DNA of 64,000 nucleotides from Parabacteroides massiliensis (GTDB taxonomy: Bacteria > Bacteroidota > Bacteroidia > Bacteroidales > Tannerellaceae), in NCBI RefSeq assembly GCF_900155425.1, contig NZ_LT700189.1, positions 613,787 through 677,786 on the forward strand, written 5' to 3'. Positions within the stretch are counted from its first letter, which is position 1; each line of letters starts with the position of its first letter. This document shows, piece after piece, positions 16,365 through 25,568 of the stretch. The notes under the pieces are model-generated. The model saw nothing but the letters and a program-made list of their open reading frames with translations. It did no database searches and had not been told where the DNA came from. A program made the translations under genes and the position numbers.

Positions 16365-17360
16365 ATGAGTCAGACAGTAGACATTCGTGAGTTGAACGAG
16401 CGAATTGAAAGTAAGAGTTCGTTTGTGAACATGATTACGATGGGTATGGACCAGGTAATTGTTGGACAGAAACATTTGGTTGAATCATTATTGATCGGTC
16501 TGCTTTCGGATGGCCATATCCTGCTGGAAGGTGTGCCGGGATTGGCAAAGACATTGGCCATTAAGACGCTGGCATCATTGATCGATGCGAAATACAGCCG
16601 TATCCAGTTCACGCCGGACTTGTTGCCGGCCGATGTGATCGGTACGATGATTTATAGTCAGAAAAGCGAAGAATTCCAAGTTAAACAAGGACCAGTCTTC
16701 GCTAATTTTGTATTGGCGGATGAAATCAACCGTGCTCCGGCAAAGGTGCAGAGCGCCCTTCTGGAAGCAATGCAGGAACGCCAGGTGACAATCAGCGAAA
16801 ACACATACAAATTGCCGTCTCCTTTCTTGGTTATGGCGACCCAGAACCCGATCGAGCAGGAAGGAACCTATCCGCTGCCTGAAGCACAGGTAGACCGTTT
16901 CATGCTGAAGGTCATCATCAACTATCCGAAGAAAGAAGAAGAAAAGCTGATTATCCGTCAGAATATCTCCGGAGTGAAACCGGACATCAAACCGATCTTG
17001 AGCAAAGACGAAATCCTGGAGGCACGTAAAGTCGTCCGTGAGGTTTATCTGGACGAAAAGATCGAGCGCTATATCGTAGACATCGTGTTCGCTACCCGTT
17101 TCCCGCAGGAACATGGCTTGGCAAACTTAGCTAACATGATCTCCTTCGGTGCCTCTCCGCGTGCATCCATCAATTTGGCATTGGCAGCACGTGCGTACGC
17201 CTTTATCAAACGCAGAGGGTATGTGATCCCCGAAGATATCCGTGCCGTATGCCACGACGTGATGCGCCACCGTATTGGTTTGAGCTACGAAGCGGAAGCC
17301 AATAACCTGACATCCGAAGAGGTGATCAGCGAAATTCTGAACAAAGTCGAAGTCCCTTAA
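16365..17360 (+). CDS. MoxR-family AAA+ ATPase
   Basis: 331 residues, typical MoxR length. It has Walker A GVPGLAKT (56-63), Walker B VLADEINRAP (about 117-125), the ATQNPIEQEGTYPLPEAQ sensor region and RFMLK arginine-finger area, then the C-terminal lid. MoxR ATPases act with von Willebrand A (vWA) proteins as chaperones or metal-insertion factors. It is the first gene of the aerotolerance operon, one base before the DUF58 gene. Confidence 0.93.
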   Translation: MSQTVDIRELNERIESKSSFVNMITMGMDQVIVGQKHLVESLLIGLLSDGHILLEGVPGLAKTLAIKTLASLIDAKYSRIQFTPDLLPADVIGTMIYSQKSEEFQVKQGPVFANFVLADEINRAPAKVQSALLEAMQERQVTISENTYKLPSPFLVMATQNPIEQEGTYPLPEAQVDRFMLKVIINYPKKEEEKLIIRQNISGVKPDIKPILSKDEILEARKVVREVYLDEKIERYIVDIVFATRFPQEHGLANLANMISFGASPRASINLALAARAYAFIKRRGYVIPEDIRAVCHDVMRHRIGLSYEAEANNLTSEEVISEILNKVEVP

Positions 17361-17361
17361 T

Positions 17362-18231
17362 ATGGAAACAAGTGAACTATTAAAGAAGGTTCGACGGATT
17401 GAGATAAAGACTCGCGGCCTGTCCCGCAATATATTTGCCGGGCAATACCATTCGGCGTTCAAAGGGCGCGGTATGGCGTTTAGCGAAGTGCGCGAGTATC
17501 AATACGGAGACGATATCCGCGATATAGACTGGAACGTGACCGCCCGCTATGTCCGCCCTTATGTGAAGGTGTTCGAAGAAGAACGGGAGCTGACGGTGAT
17601 GTTGCTGATCGACGTGTCGGGAAGTAGGGACTTTGGTTCCGTGAATGTAATGAAGAAAGAAGTCATTACGGAGATCGCGGCGACACTGGCCTTTTCGGCT
17701 ATCCAGAACAACGACAAGATCGGCGTGGTGTTCTTCTCCGACAAGATAGAGAAATTCATTCCTCCCCAGAAAGGGAAGAAACATATCTTGTATGTCATTC
17801 GCGAACTGATCGACTTCCAACCGGATAAAAAACAGACCAATATTGCACAGGCACTGAAATATCTGACCAATGCGATCAAGAAGCGTTGTACGGCTTTCCT
17901 GATCTCCGACTTTATCGACAAGGACGGTTTCAAGGATGCCTTGACCATCGCCAACCGCAAGCATGACGTGGTGGCCATACAGGTATATGACCGCCGCGAG
18001 ACGGAACTACCGGCTGTGGGACTGATGAAGATCAAGGATGCGGAGACCGGACAGGAGCGTTGGATAGACAGTTCGTCTGCCCGTGTACGGGCCGCCTACA
18101 AAGAGTGGTGGGATCGCCGGCAGGCAGCCATGAGCGATTCGTTTAAGAAATGTCGTGTCGATTCGGTTTCCGTCCGTACGGAAGATGATTATGTGAAAGC
18201 ATTGATTGCTCTTTTTGACAAACGTAATTAA
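17362..18231 (+). CDS. DUF58 domain protein of the Bat operon
   Basis: 289 residues. The DUF58 signature REYQYGDDIRDIDWNVTAR (45-63) is followed by a vWA-like fold with the MIDAS sequence DVSGS (84-88). There is no signal peptide or membrane segment, so it is cytoplasmic. DUF58 proteins are standard partners of MoxR ATPases and are presumed to present metal or substrate to them. It overlaps no neighbour and sits 9 bp before the next gene. Confidence 0.9.
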   Translation: METSELLKKVRRIEIKTRGLSRNIFAGQYHSAFKGRGMAFSEVREYQYGDDIRDIDWNVTARYVRPYVKVFEEERELTVMLLIDVSGSRDFGSVNVMKKEVITEIAATLAFSAIQNNDKIGVVFFSDKIEKFIPPQKGKKHILYVIRELIDFQPDKKQTNIAQALKYLTNAIKKRCTAFLISDFIDKDGFKDALTIANRKHDVVAIQVYDRRETELPAVGLMKIKDAETGQERWIDSSSARVRAAYKEWWDRRQAAMSDSFKKCRVDSVSVRTEDDYVKALIALFDKRN

Positions 18232-18240
18232 AGCAAACAA

Positions 18241-19257
18241 ATGAAATTAATAAAGAAAAGCATTCTGTTACTTGCACTTGCCGGCGGAACGTTCCTGTCC
18301 GGCGGGAAAGCGTATGCGCAGCAGGCACTCGTTGACGTCCGTGTCGATTCTGCCGCTATACTGATCGGAGAACAGACTGTTTTACATTTGACGGTAACGA
18401 CAGACAAAGATAAAGACGTCCGGCTCGTCATTCCGCGCGACACGTTGATGGCGGGAGTGGAGGTGCTGGAAATCCCGAAAGCGGACTCCACCTTGATCGA
18501 AAACGACCGCCTGCTGATCAAGCAGGACTTGCTGGTGACCTCTTTCGACTCTTCCCTTTATTTGTTGCCCCCGTTCATGGTGATCGACGGGCCGGATACC
18601 GTTTACTCCAACCAAGTAGCCTTGAAGGTGTCGACAGTTCCTGTCAATGCCGACAAACCGGAGGAGTTTTACGATATCAAAAGCGTCTGGAAGCCGCCTT
18701 TTGTATTGGCCGATTACTATCCCTGGATATTCGGCGTATTGCTGGCTCTGTTCCTGGTCTGTGTGGTTGCCTACGTGATCAAACGTATGCGTAACCGCCA
18801 ATCCATCCTGCCGTTCAAAAAACCGGAACCGAAACTTCCGCCTCACGAACAGGCGATCAAGGAACTCGACGAGATCAAGCAGCAGAAACTCTGGCAACAG
18901 GGTCGCAGCAAGGAGTATTATACGTTGATTACGGAGACGTTGCGCCGTTATATCGTGGAGCGTTTCGGTATCAATGCGATGGAAATGACTTCCGGCGAGA
19001 TACTCGATCTCATCCGTAAGCAGCAGGAGGCGACTTCGGTCTATGAAAGCCTGAAACAGATCATGCAACTGGCCGATTTCGTGAAGTTCGCGAAGATGAA
19101 TCCGCTGCCCGACGAGAACGACTTGAGCATGATGAACGCTTATCTGTTCGTTAACCAGACGAAAGTGGAAGAGATTCCTGTTCCCGGAGAAGGTGAAAAG
19201 GCTGAAGATGAAGTAAAGGCTGTAGAAAAGAATGATTCAAATATAAGGAAAGAATAA
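18241..19257 (+). CDS. Bat-operon membrane protein, BatD-like topology, unnamed
   Basis: 338 residues. An N-terminal signal peptide (cleavage near AYAQ, residues 24-27) precedes a periplasmic beta domain (28-155), one transmembrane helix (162-181, WIFGVLLALFLVCVVAYVI) and a cytoplasmic helical domain (about 195-310: TETLRRYIVERFGINAMEMTSGEIL). This periplasmic-TM-cytoplasmic plan is a short version of BatD, whose cytoplasmic end carries a similar helical region. The location between the DUF58 gene and batA is characteristic of Bacteroidetes Bat operons. No enzyme motif is seen. Confidence 0.75.
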   Translation: MKLIKKSILLLALAGGTFLSGGKAYAQQALVDVRVDSAAILIGEQTVLHLTVTTDKDKDVRLVIPRDTLMAGVEVLEIPKADSTLIENDRLLIKQDLLVTSFDSSLYLLPPFMVIDGPDTVYSNQVALKVSTVPVNADKPEEFYDIKSVWKPPFVLADYYPWIFGVLLALFLVCVVAYVIKRMRNRQSILPFKKPEPKLPPHEQAIKELDEIKQQKLWQQGRSKEYYTLITETLRRYIVERFGINAMEMTSGEILDLIRKQQEATSVYESLKQIMQLADFVKFAKMNPLPDENDLSMMNAYLFVNQTKVEEIPVPGEGEKAEDEVKAVEKNDSNIRKE

Positions 19258-19258
19258 G

Positions 19259-20245
19259 ATGGTATTTGCAAATCCTACATATCTGTATTTGTTATTGTTG
19301 CTGATCCCGATGATCGGATGGTACGTCTACAAACTGAGCAAGAATCAGGCAAGTTTGCAGGTATCGTCTACAGAAGGTTTCGATGCTCCGGGAGCAAGCT
19401 CCTGGAAAGTCTGGCTCAGGCATGTCCCTTTCATTTTGCGTATGGCGGCAGTGGCTGTCCTGATCGTGATATTGGCGCGGCCGCAGTCGACCAACAGTTG
19501 GCAGAACTCTTCGACGGAAGGTATCGACATCGTGCTGGCAATGGATATCTCGACCAGTATGATGGCGCAGGACTTGAAGCCGAACCGTCTGGAAGCATCC
19601 AAAGATGTGGCGTCTGCTTTTATCAACGGCCGTCCGAACGATAATATCGGTTTGGTCGTGTTTGCGGCGGAGAGTTTCACGCAATGCCCGTTGACAACCG
19701 ACCATACGGTCCTGCTGAACCTCTTCAAGGATGTCCAGCCGGGTATAATCCAGGATGGGACGGCGATCGGCCTGGGGTTGGCGAATGCAGTCAGCCGAAT
19801 CAAAGACAGCCAGGCCAAGTCGAAGGTGATTATCCTGTTGACGGACGGTGTGAACAACCAGGGCGAGATCGCTCCGGTGACGGCTGCCGAGATAGCCAAG
19901 ACGTTCGGGGTCCGTGTCTATACGATCGGTGTCGGAACGCAGGGCAAGGCTCCGTATCCGTTCCAGACAGCCTTCGGTGTCCAGTATATGGATGTCGACG
20001 TGGAGATCGACGAGCCGACTCTGAAGCAGATTGCCGCTACGACCGGCGGACAGTATTTCCGTGCGACGGATAATGCCAGCCTGAAGGAAATCTATTCGGA
20101 AATCGACAAGATGGAGAAGACGAAGATCAGCGTGCAGGAATACAGTAAAAAACAGGAAGAGTACAAGAATTGGGCGATCCTGCTGTTCTCGCTGTTGCTG
20201 GTCGAGATATTATTGAGAAATACATTGTTAAGAAATATACCGTAA
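19259..20245 (+). CDS. batA: Aerotolerance vWA protein BatA
   Basis: 328 residues. Membrane segments are at about 7-25, 56-74 and near the C-terminus (about 303-322), with a vWA domain between the last two. The MIDAS motif DISTS (96-100) and the LLTDGVNNQG block are intact, so it should bind a divalent metal. vWA domains mediate protein-protein contacts. In Bacteroides fragilis the bat genes are linked to oxygen tolerance. It starts one base after the upstream gene ends and is followed by a second vWA paralogue. Confidence 0.9.
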   Translation: MVFANPTYLYLLLLLIPMIGWYVYKLSKNQASLQVSSTEGFDAPGASSWKVWLRHVPFILRMAAVAVLIVILARPQSTNSWQNSSTEGIDIVLAMDISTSMMAQDLKPNRLEASKDVASAFINGRPNDNIGLVVFAAESFTQCPLTTDHTVLLNLFKDVQPGIIQDGTAIGLGLANAVSRIKDSQAKSKVIILLTDGVNNQGEIAPVTAAEIAKTFGVRVYTIGVGTQGKAPYPFQTAFGVQYMDVDVEIDEPTLKQIAATTGGQYFRATDNASLKEIYSEIDKMEKTKISVQEYSKKQEEYKNWAILLFSLLLVEILLRNTLLRNIP

Positions 20246-20258
20246 ATATAAAAGGCTT

Positions 20259-21278
20259 ATGTTTCGTTTTGCACATCCGGACTTTTTATACTTGCTCTTC
20301 CTGCTTCCCGTGTTGGTTGCATTCTATGTGTATGCAATCGTCTTGAAGAAGAAGGCAATCAAGAAATATGGTAATCCCGAATTGTTGGCAGAGTTGATGC
20401 CGGAGGTTTCTCCCAAGCGTCAGCATCTGAAGTTTTGGCTGTTGTTCGGAGCCATTACGATGGTTATCATAGTCATGGCCGGACCGCAGTTCGGTTCCAA
20501 ACTGGAGACAGTGAAGCGTCAGGGAGTGGAGATCATGGTTTGTCTGGACGTATCCAACTCGATGTTGGCGGAAGATGTTTCGCCCGATCGTCTGTCCAAG
20601 GCCAAACAGATGTTGTCCAAGCTGACTGACGGCTTTTCGAATGATAAGGTCGGACTGATCGTTTTCGCAGGAGATGCTTTCACGCAGCTCCCCATCACTT
20701 CCGATTATGTCTCGGCCAAGATGTTCCTTTCATCCATCAACCCGTCGATGGTGTCGACACAAGGTACGGCTATCGGGGCTGCCATCAACCTGGCGATGCG
20801 TTCCTTTACGCCGAGCGAGACATCGGACAAGGCGATTATCCTGATCACCGATGGCGAGAACCACGAAGACGATGCTGTGAAAGCAGCTGCCGCGGCAGCA
20901 GAAAAAGGCATTCATGTGAACATTGTCGGTATGGGTGATCCGAAAGGTTCTCCGATCCCGGTAGACGGCAGCAACAACTACATGAAGGATAAGGAGGGAA
21001 ATGTGGTGATCACGAAGTTGAATGAAGAGATGTGCCAGGAGATTGCGGCTGCCGGCCATGGGACGTATGTCCGTGCCGACAACACGAACTCTGCGCTTCG
21101 TACACTTCAAAAAGAGATCGATAAAATGAATAAATCGGAACTGGACAGCAAAGTCTATTCGGAATATGACGAACGTTTCCAGACATTCGCCTGGATCGCC
21201 TTGATTCTGCTTCTGGTGGATTTCATGACGTTGGACCGCAAGAACCGTATATTCAGAAAAGTAAAACTATTCTCTTAA
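20259..21278 (+). CDS. batB: Aerotolerance vWA protein BatB
   Basis: 339 residues, the same plan as BatA: an N-terminal membrane segment (8-27), a second at about 58-75, a vWA domain with MIDAS DVSNS (97-101) and LITDGENHEDD, and a C-terminal helix (TFAWIALILLLVDFMTL). The two vWA proteins probably pair through their domains and work with MoxR and DUF58. It is 13 bp after batA and 4 bp before batC. Confidence 0.9.
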   Translation: MFRFAHPDFLYLLFLLPVLVAFYVYAIVLKKKAIKKYGNPELLAELMPEVSPKRQHLKFWLLFGAITMVIIVMAGPQFGSKLETVKRQGVEIMVCLDVSNSMLAEDVSPDRLSKAKQMLSKLTDGFSNDKVGLIVFAGDAFTQLPITSDYVSAKMFLSSINPSMVSTQGTAIGAAINLAMRSFTPSETSDKAIILITDGENHEDDAVKAAAAAAEKGIHVNIVGMGDPKGSPIPVDGSNNYMKDKEGNVVITKLNEEMCQEIAAAGHGTYVRADNTNSALRTLQKEIDKMNKSELDSKVYSEYDERFQTFAWIALILLLVDFMTLDRKNRIFRKVKLFS

Positions 21279-21282
21279 TGCT

Positions 21283-22044
21283 ATGGACAAGATGAAACGT
21301 ATGCGAAAATCGATTATATGGATGGCGGCATTCATGTTCTGCTGTGGAACTGTGTTGGCTCAGAAAGCGGAACGTAAGAATGTACGGGAGGGAAATAAAC
21401 TGTATGAGACGGAAAAGTTTACCGAGGCGGAAATCGCTTACCGGAAAAGCTTGGAAGTGAACCCGCGTTCGTCCGAAGGGACCTACAACCTGGGGAACGC
21501 CCTGTATAAGCAGAAGAAATTCCCTGAAGCAGCCGAGCAGTACCAGCTGATAGCCGGACAGGGAGAAAAGATGATCGAAACGCCCGAAGGCAAAGCCCGC
21601 TTGGCGGAAATTTATCATAATGTCGGAAATATTGGCATGCAGAATAAGGAGTATGCCAAAAGTGTCGAAGCTTACAAACAATCTTTGCGCCTGAATCCGA
21701 AAGATGATGAGACACGCTATAATCTGGCTTTGGCACAAAAGTTGTTGCAGGACCAGCAGAATCAGCAGAATGAAGATCAAAATCAGGATCAGAACGAAGA
21801 CAAGAAGGAAGATCAGGATAAACAAGATCAACAGCAGCAGAATCAGGATCAGCAACAACAGCAGGATGACAAGAAGCAGGATAAGACACAGGAACAACAG
21901 CAGCAACAACAAGAGCAGATGAGCAAGGATAACGCTCAGCAGATGTTGGATGCTTTCCTGCAGGATGAAAAAGACACTCAGGAGAAGGTGAAGAAAGCGC
22001 AGGCTCAACAGCAACAGCGCCGTCGCACGGATAAAGAGTGGTAA
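21283..22044 (+). CDS. batC: TPR protein BatC with Gln/Asp-rich tail
   Basis: 253 residues. A signal-anchor sequence (about 10-27) is followed by TPR repeats covering about 30-150 (EGNKLYETEKFTEAEIAYRKSL, GTYNLGNALYKQKKFPEAAEQY, ETRYNLALAQ). From 157 to 212 the protein is almost pure Gln, Asp, Glu, Lys and Asn, followed by a charged tail ending RRRTDKEW. TPRs give a protein-interaction scaffold. The low-complexity tract is common in BatC homologues and is encoded by CAG/CAA/GAT runs that could vary in length. Confidence 0.87.
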   Translation: MDKMKRMRKSIIWMAAFMFCCGTVLAQKAERKNVREGNKLYETEKFTEAEIAYRKSLEVNPRSSEGTYNLGNALYKQKKFPEAAEQYQLIAGQGEKMIETPEGKARLAEIYHNVGNIGMQNKEYAKSVEAYKQSLRLNPKDDETRYNLALAQKLLQDQQNQQNEDQNQDQNEDKKEDQDKQDQQQQNQDQQQQQDDKKQDKTQEQQQQQQEQMSKDNAQQMLDAFLQDEKDTQEKVKKAQAQQQQRRRTDKEW

Positions 22045-22093
22045 ACGGAAATTGAAAATTAAAAAGTAAGAATTAAAAAATAAGGATTGAGGA

Positions 22094-23908
22094 ATGAGGA
22101 AATTAGTTTTCTTATTTATTCTCTTTGCAACTTTCGGAGTGGTGGCCAGGGCGGCGGATGTGACGTTCAAGGCTTCTGCTCCGGAAGCTGTCGTTATGGG
22201 AGAAACTTTCAGATTGTCGTACACGGTGAATGCGGAAGGTAAGGATATACGTGTACCGGAAATACCGGACTTCGAGGTATTGATAGGTCCGTCTACTTCC
22301 ACAAATATGAGTACCCAGATCATTAACGGTAAAATGACAACCGAAACGTCATTGACGTTTACCTATATCCTCCAACCGAAGAAAGAGGGTACTTTCAACA
22401 TCGCACCGGCAACAATCAAGGTCAAAGGTGCCAACTATACCTCTAACGCATTGGTGATAAAAGTGCTTCCTCCCGATAAGGCGGAAGAGGCAACCAAGGG
22501 CGGTTCGACCGGTACCGGTATCAGTAAGGACGATGCTTTTCTGACAATCGATGTTTCTAAACGGAATGTGTATGAACAGGAAGGTATTTTGGTTACGTTT
22601 AAATTGTATGTAAGAAAAGATATCGGAGGTATCGACCAGCCTAAGTTCCCCGAATTTACAGGATTCCTTGCCCAAGAGGTAGAACTGCCTCAAAATAAGC
22701 AACTGGTAATGGAAAACTATAAGGGAAAGAACTACGGGACTGCCATTATAAAACAAACGGTATTGTATCCTCAGCGCTCAGGAAAGATTACGATTCCTTC
22801 CGGCAAACTGGATATTGTTTTGCGTGTGCCCGGACCGGCCAAACAAAGAAGTAGCGTATTCGACGATTTCTTCGGTTCATCGTCTTATATTGATGTGAAG
22901 AAAGAATTGACAACTCCCCCTGTAACGATCGATGTCAAACCGTTGCCATCAGGTAAACCGGCTTCATTCTCCGGTGCGGTGGGCAATTTCACAATGACAT
23001 CCAGCATCAGTTCCAATAATGTAAAGACAGATGATGCCGTTACCGTAAAGGTTAAGATTTCCGGTAATGGAAACATCAAGCTGGTAAAGAATCCGGAAGT
23101 CGCTTTCCCGAACGATTTCGACGTTTATGATCCGAAGGTAGACGTAGACCTCAAGACCACCACGGCAGGAACTTCCGGTACGAAGACGATCGAATATATG
23201 GCCATCCCTCGTTATGCAGGCGATTTCGAAATTCCGGCTATCGCATTCTCTTATTTCGATACGAAGACCGATTCATATAAGACGATTACTTCCGAACCGT
23301 ACAAGCTGCATGTAGAGCAAGGTAAGGGAGGTGGAACACCTTCTCCTGTCGTTTCTAACTTCAGCAACAAGGAGAGCGTTAAATACTTGGGTAAGGATAT
23401 CCGTTACCTGAAGGTGAACGACATTCATTTCGTTCCGAATAATGAACTTTTCTTCGGTTCATTCATGTACTATATGTGCTACCTGATCCCGGCAATCCTC
23501 TTCATTGTCTTCTTCTTCATCTACCGCAAGCAGGTGAAAGAAAATTCCAACTTGGCATTGGTCCGTACGAAGAAAGCCAATAAGATGGCAGTAAGACGTC
23601 TGAAAAATGCCGGCAAGCTGATGAAGGAAAACAAGAAAGAAGAATTCTATGACGAAGTGCTTCGTGCCTTGTGGGGTTACCTGAGCGACAAGTTGAGCAT
23701 CCCGCAGGCCAACCTGACAAAAGACAATGTCGAAACGGAACTGGCAAAATACGGTGTGGACGATGCTTTGATCAAAGAATTTATGGACATCCTGAACACT
23801 TGCGAGTTTGCCCGCTATGCTCCGGCACAGGCATCGGATGCGATGGATAAGTTATATGAACAGACTGTGGATGCCATTGGTAAAATGGAAAATACAATTA
23901 AAAAGTAA
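22094..23908 (+). CDS. batD: Oxygen-tolerance protein BatD
   Basis: 604 residues. A signal peptide (cleavage near VVARA-ADV) leads a long periplasmic region of beta domains (DVTFKASAPEAVVMGETFRLSYTV..., KNVYEQEGILVTFKLYV-type repeats) to about 450. One membrane segment lies near 455-478 (FMYYMCYLIPAILFIVFFFIY), then a cytoplasmic helical domain with YDEVLRALWGYLSDKLSIPQANLTKDNVE. This matches the BatD/oxygen-tolerance family. The cytoplasmic end resembles that of the 338-aa protein earlier in the operon, consistent with related roles. Confidence 0.9.
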   Translation: MRKLVFLFILFATFGVVARAADVTFKASAPEAVVMGETFRLSYTVNAEGKDIRVPEIPDFEVLIGPSTSTNMSTQIINGKMTTETSLTFTYILQPKKEGTFNIAPATIKVKGANYTSNALVIKVLPPDKAEEATKGGSTGTGISKDDAFLTIDVSKRNVYEQEGILVTFKLYVRKDIGGIDQPKFPEFTGFLAQEVELPQNKQLVMENYKGKNYGTAIIKQTVLYPQRSGKITIPSGKLDIVLRVPGPAKQRSSVFDDFFGSSSYIDVKKELTTPPVTIDVKPLPSGKPASFSGAVGNFTMTSSISSNNVKTDDAVTVKVKISGNGNIKLVKNPEVAFPNDFDVYDPKVDVDLKTTTAGTSGTKTIEYMAIPRYAGDFEIPAIAFSYFDTKTDSYKTITSEPYKLHVEQGKGGGTPSPVVSNFSNKESVKYLGKDIRYLKVNDIHFVPNNELFFGSFMYYMCYLIPAILFIVFFFIYRKQVKENSNLALVRTKKANKMAVRRLKNAGKLMKENKKEEFYDEVLRALWGYLSDKLSIPQANLTKDNVETELAKYGVDDALIKEFMDILNTCEFARYAPAQASDAMDKLYEQTVDAIGKMENTIKK

Positions 23909-23912
23909 CGCG

Positions 23913-24680
23913 ATGAAGATGAATATAAATATGAAAAAGATCGTATTCTTCCTCTTGGTCCAGTTTGTTGCCTTAGGGGCATTTGCTCAAGAGGCGGCGA
24001 TCAAAGAAGCAGAAGCTGCCTATACGAAAGAAGACTATGGCAAGGCTATCGAACTCTATGAAGGGCTTTTGAAAACTTATGGCGAATCGGCCGATATCTA
24101 CTATAATTTGGGAAACGCCTATTATAAGGAAAACAAGATTGCTCCGGCCATCCTGAATTATGAACGTGCCTTGTTGTTGGACCCGGGAGACGGGGACATT
24201 CGTTTCAACTTGCAGTTGGCTCGTCAGAAATCGGTGGACAAACTTGAACCGGTAGGCGATTTCTTCCTGCACCGTTGGTTCGACAAGATTCAGAATTTAG
24301 GAGCTGCCGATTCATGGGCACAGACCGGTATTGTTTGCTTTATCCTCTTTATCGGATGCCTGATCCTGTTTTTCTTTTCCAAATGGATTCATTTGAAGAA
24401 GATCGGTTTTTACCTGGGACTGGTATTCCTTGTATTGGTCATATTCTCCAATATATTTGCCGCCAATCAGAAGAGCGAGTTGGTAAACCGGAAAAGCGGG
24501 ATCGTATTTGCCCCGACTGTTACGGTGAAAAGTTCTCCTGATGCAAGCGGGACCGATCTGTTCATTCTGCATGAAGGAACAAAAGTTTCCGTCAAAAGCA
24601 AGTTGGGAGATTGGAATGAAATAGAAATGGAAGATGGAAATGTGGGCTGGATGCCGAGTAAAGACATGGAAATCATTTAA
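23913..24680 (+). CDS. batE: TPR and SH3-like protein BatE
   Basis: 255 residues from the ATG at 23913, 2 bp after the batD stop; longer starts inside batD are rejected. A signal peptide (MKKIVFFLLVQFVALGAFA) precedes TPR repeats (YTKEDYGKAIELYEGLLK, DIYYNLGNAYYKENKIAPAILNYERALLLDP), two membrane segments (about 150-195) and a C-terminal bacterial SH3-like domain (VKSSPDASGTDLFILHEGTKV...DGNVGWMPSKDMEII). It is the last gene of the operon; the large inverted repeat at 24681-24745 follows directly. Confidence 0.88.
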   Translation: MKMNINMKKIVFFLLVQFVALGAFAQEAAIKEAEAAYTKEDYGKAIELYEGLLKTYGESADIYYNLGNAYYKENKIAPAILNYERALLLDPGDGDIRFNLQLARQKSVDKLEPVGDFFLHRWFDKIQNLGAADSWAQTGIVCFILFIGCLILFFFSKWIHLKKIGFYLGLVFLVLVIFSNIFAANQKSELVNRKSGIVFAPTVTVKSSPDASGTDLFILHEGTKVSVKSKLGDWNEIEMEDGNVGWMPSKDMEII

Positions 24681-24745
24681 GATTTAAGATTTATAATTTA
24701 TGATTTATCATCGGTGCATAAATCATAAATTATAAATCTTAAATC
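24681..24745. repeat. Perfect inverted repeat, 27-bp arms, after batE
   Basis: Arms 24681-24707 and 24719-24745 are exact reverse complements around an 11-nt loop (TCATCGGTGCA). The sequence consists of ATAAATC/GATTTAT units, the same type as at 49536-49603 and 51866-51958. It could end the Bat transcript, although the stem is almost all A-T and there is no separate U-tract. Confidence 0.75.
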
Positions 24746-24761
24746 ACAAATCATCTTTCTT

Positions 24762-25454
24762 ATGGTTGAAAAAATACTGATTTACGAACGCGATGCGTTC
24801 TTTGCGCTTAACGGCAGCGACTCTGCTTTTCTGGATCGTTTCATGTGGATCTTCACAGGAAAGGCAGTTTGGCTGCCGTTAGCCTTTCTGATCCTGTTGG
24901 TGCTGATCTATAAAAAGAACTGGCGTGAGTCCTTATTGATTCTGTTGGCGATCGTATTGGTCGTTACGCTGTGCGACCAGTTTGCTTCTCACGTCTGTAA
25001 ACCTATCTTCACCCGTTTTCGCCCGACTCATCATCCTGATTTCATGGATCAGGTGAAAACGGTTTTCGGATACCGGGGAGGTCTTTACGGCTTTATCTCC
25101 AGCCATGCCGCGAATGCATTTGGTTTTGCGACCCTTATGGCTCTCATCTTGCGAGACAAGTTGTTCGGCTGGACAATCTTTTTATGGGCGGCTCTTACGG
25201 CTTATACGCGAGTTTATCTCGGAGTCCATTTTATCTCGGATATCGTACCGGGGGCTATCGTGGGCGTGTTCTTCGGCTATATAACCTACAAACTCTATGT
25301 TTTGGGGCGTTCTAAGCTGTTGCCTGCAGAAATGAATTTCCAAGAACCTTTGTATTCGAAAAAACGTATTCGCCTCATTGTCTATGCTATATATGTGACG
25401 ATACTGGTTATTATTGTTTTTAATGTGCCGTTGGCGGCTTGCTTGCAAAAGTGA
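24762..25454 (+). CDS. PAP2-family membrane phosphatase
   Basis: 230 residues with about six transmembrane helices. The three PAP2 motifs are present: K80-x6-R87-P88 (KPIFTRFRP), SSHA at 113-116 in place of the classic PSGH with catalytic H115, and R150-x5-H156-x3-D160 (TRVYLGVHFISD). Family members dephosphorylate lipid phosphates or pyrophosphates such as undecaprenyl pyrophosphate, phosphatidylglycerol phosphate or lipid A. The substrate cannot be fixed from sequence. The active site should face the periplasm. Confidence 0.88.
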   Translation: MVEKILIYERDAFFALNGSDSAFLDRFMWIFTGKAVWLPLAFLILLVLIYKKNWRESLLILLAIVLVVTLCDQFASHVCKPIFTRFRPTHHPDFMDQVKTVFGYRGGLYGFISSHAANAFGFATLMALILRDKLFGWTIFLWAALTAYTRVYLGVHFISDIVPGAIVGVFFGYITYKLYVLGRSKLLPAEMNFQEPLYSKKRIRLIVYAIYVTILVIIVFNVPLAACLQK

Positions 25455-25491
25455 TACATGTCGTAAAGCATGTTTATTTTCTTAGAATAAT

Positions 25492-25523
25492 TTTGTTGTT
25501 GTAATTTATAATGACTAAGTTAG
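25492..25523 (+). promoter_or_regulatory. Promoter of the small HTH gene
   Basis: TTTG at 25492-25495 and TAAGTTAG at 25516-25523 (20-nt gap) approximate the -33/-7 consensus with one mismatch in the -7 box. Confidence 0.4.
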
Positions 25524-25568
25524 TGGCATGAAAATAAACGAAGTATTAACCTTCAAAATAAGAAAGCC

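Noticed and set aside
21770-21925. Tandem repeat in noncoding DNA
   Set aside because: The CAG/CAA/GAT-rich run is the in-frame Gln/Asp-rich tail of BatC, a common feature of the family.
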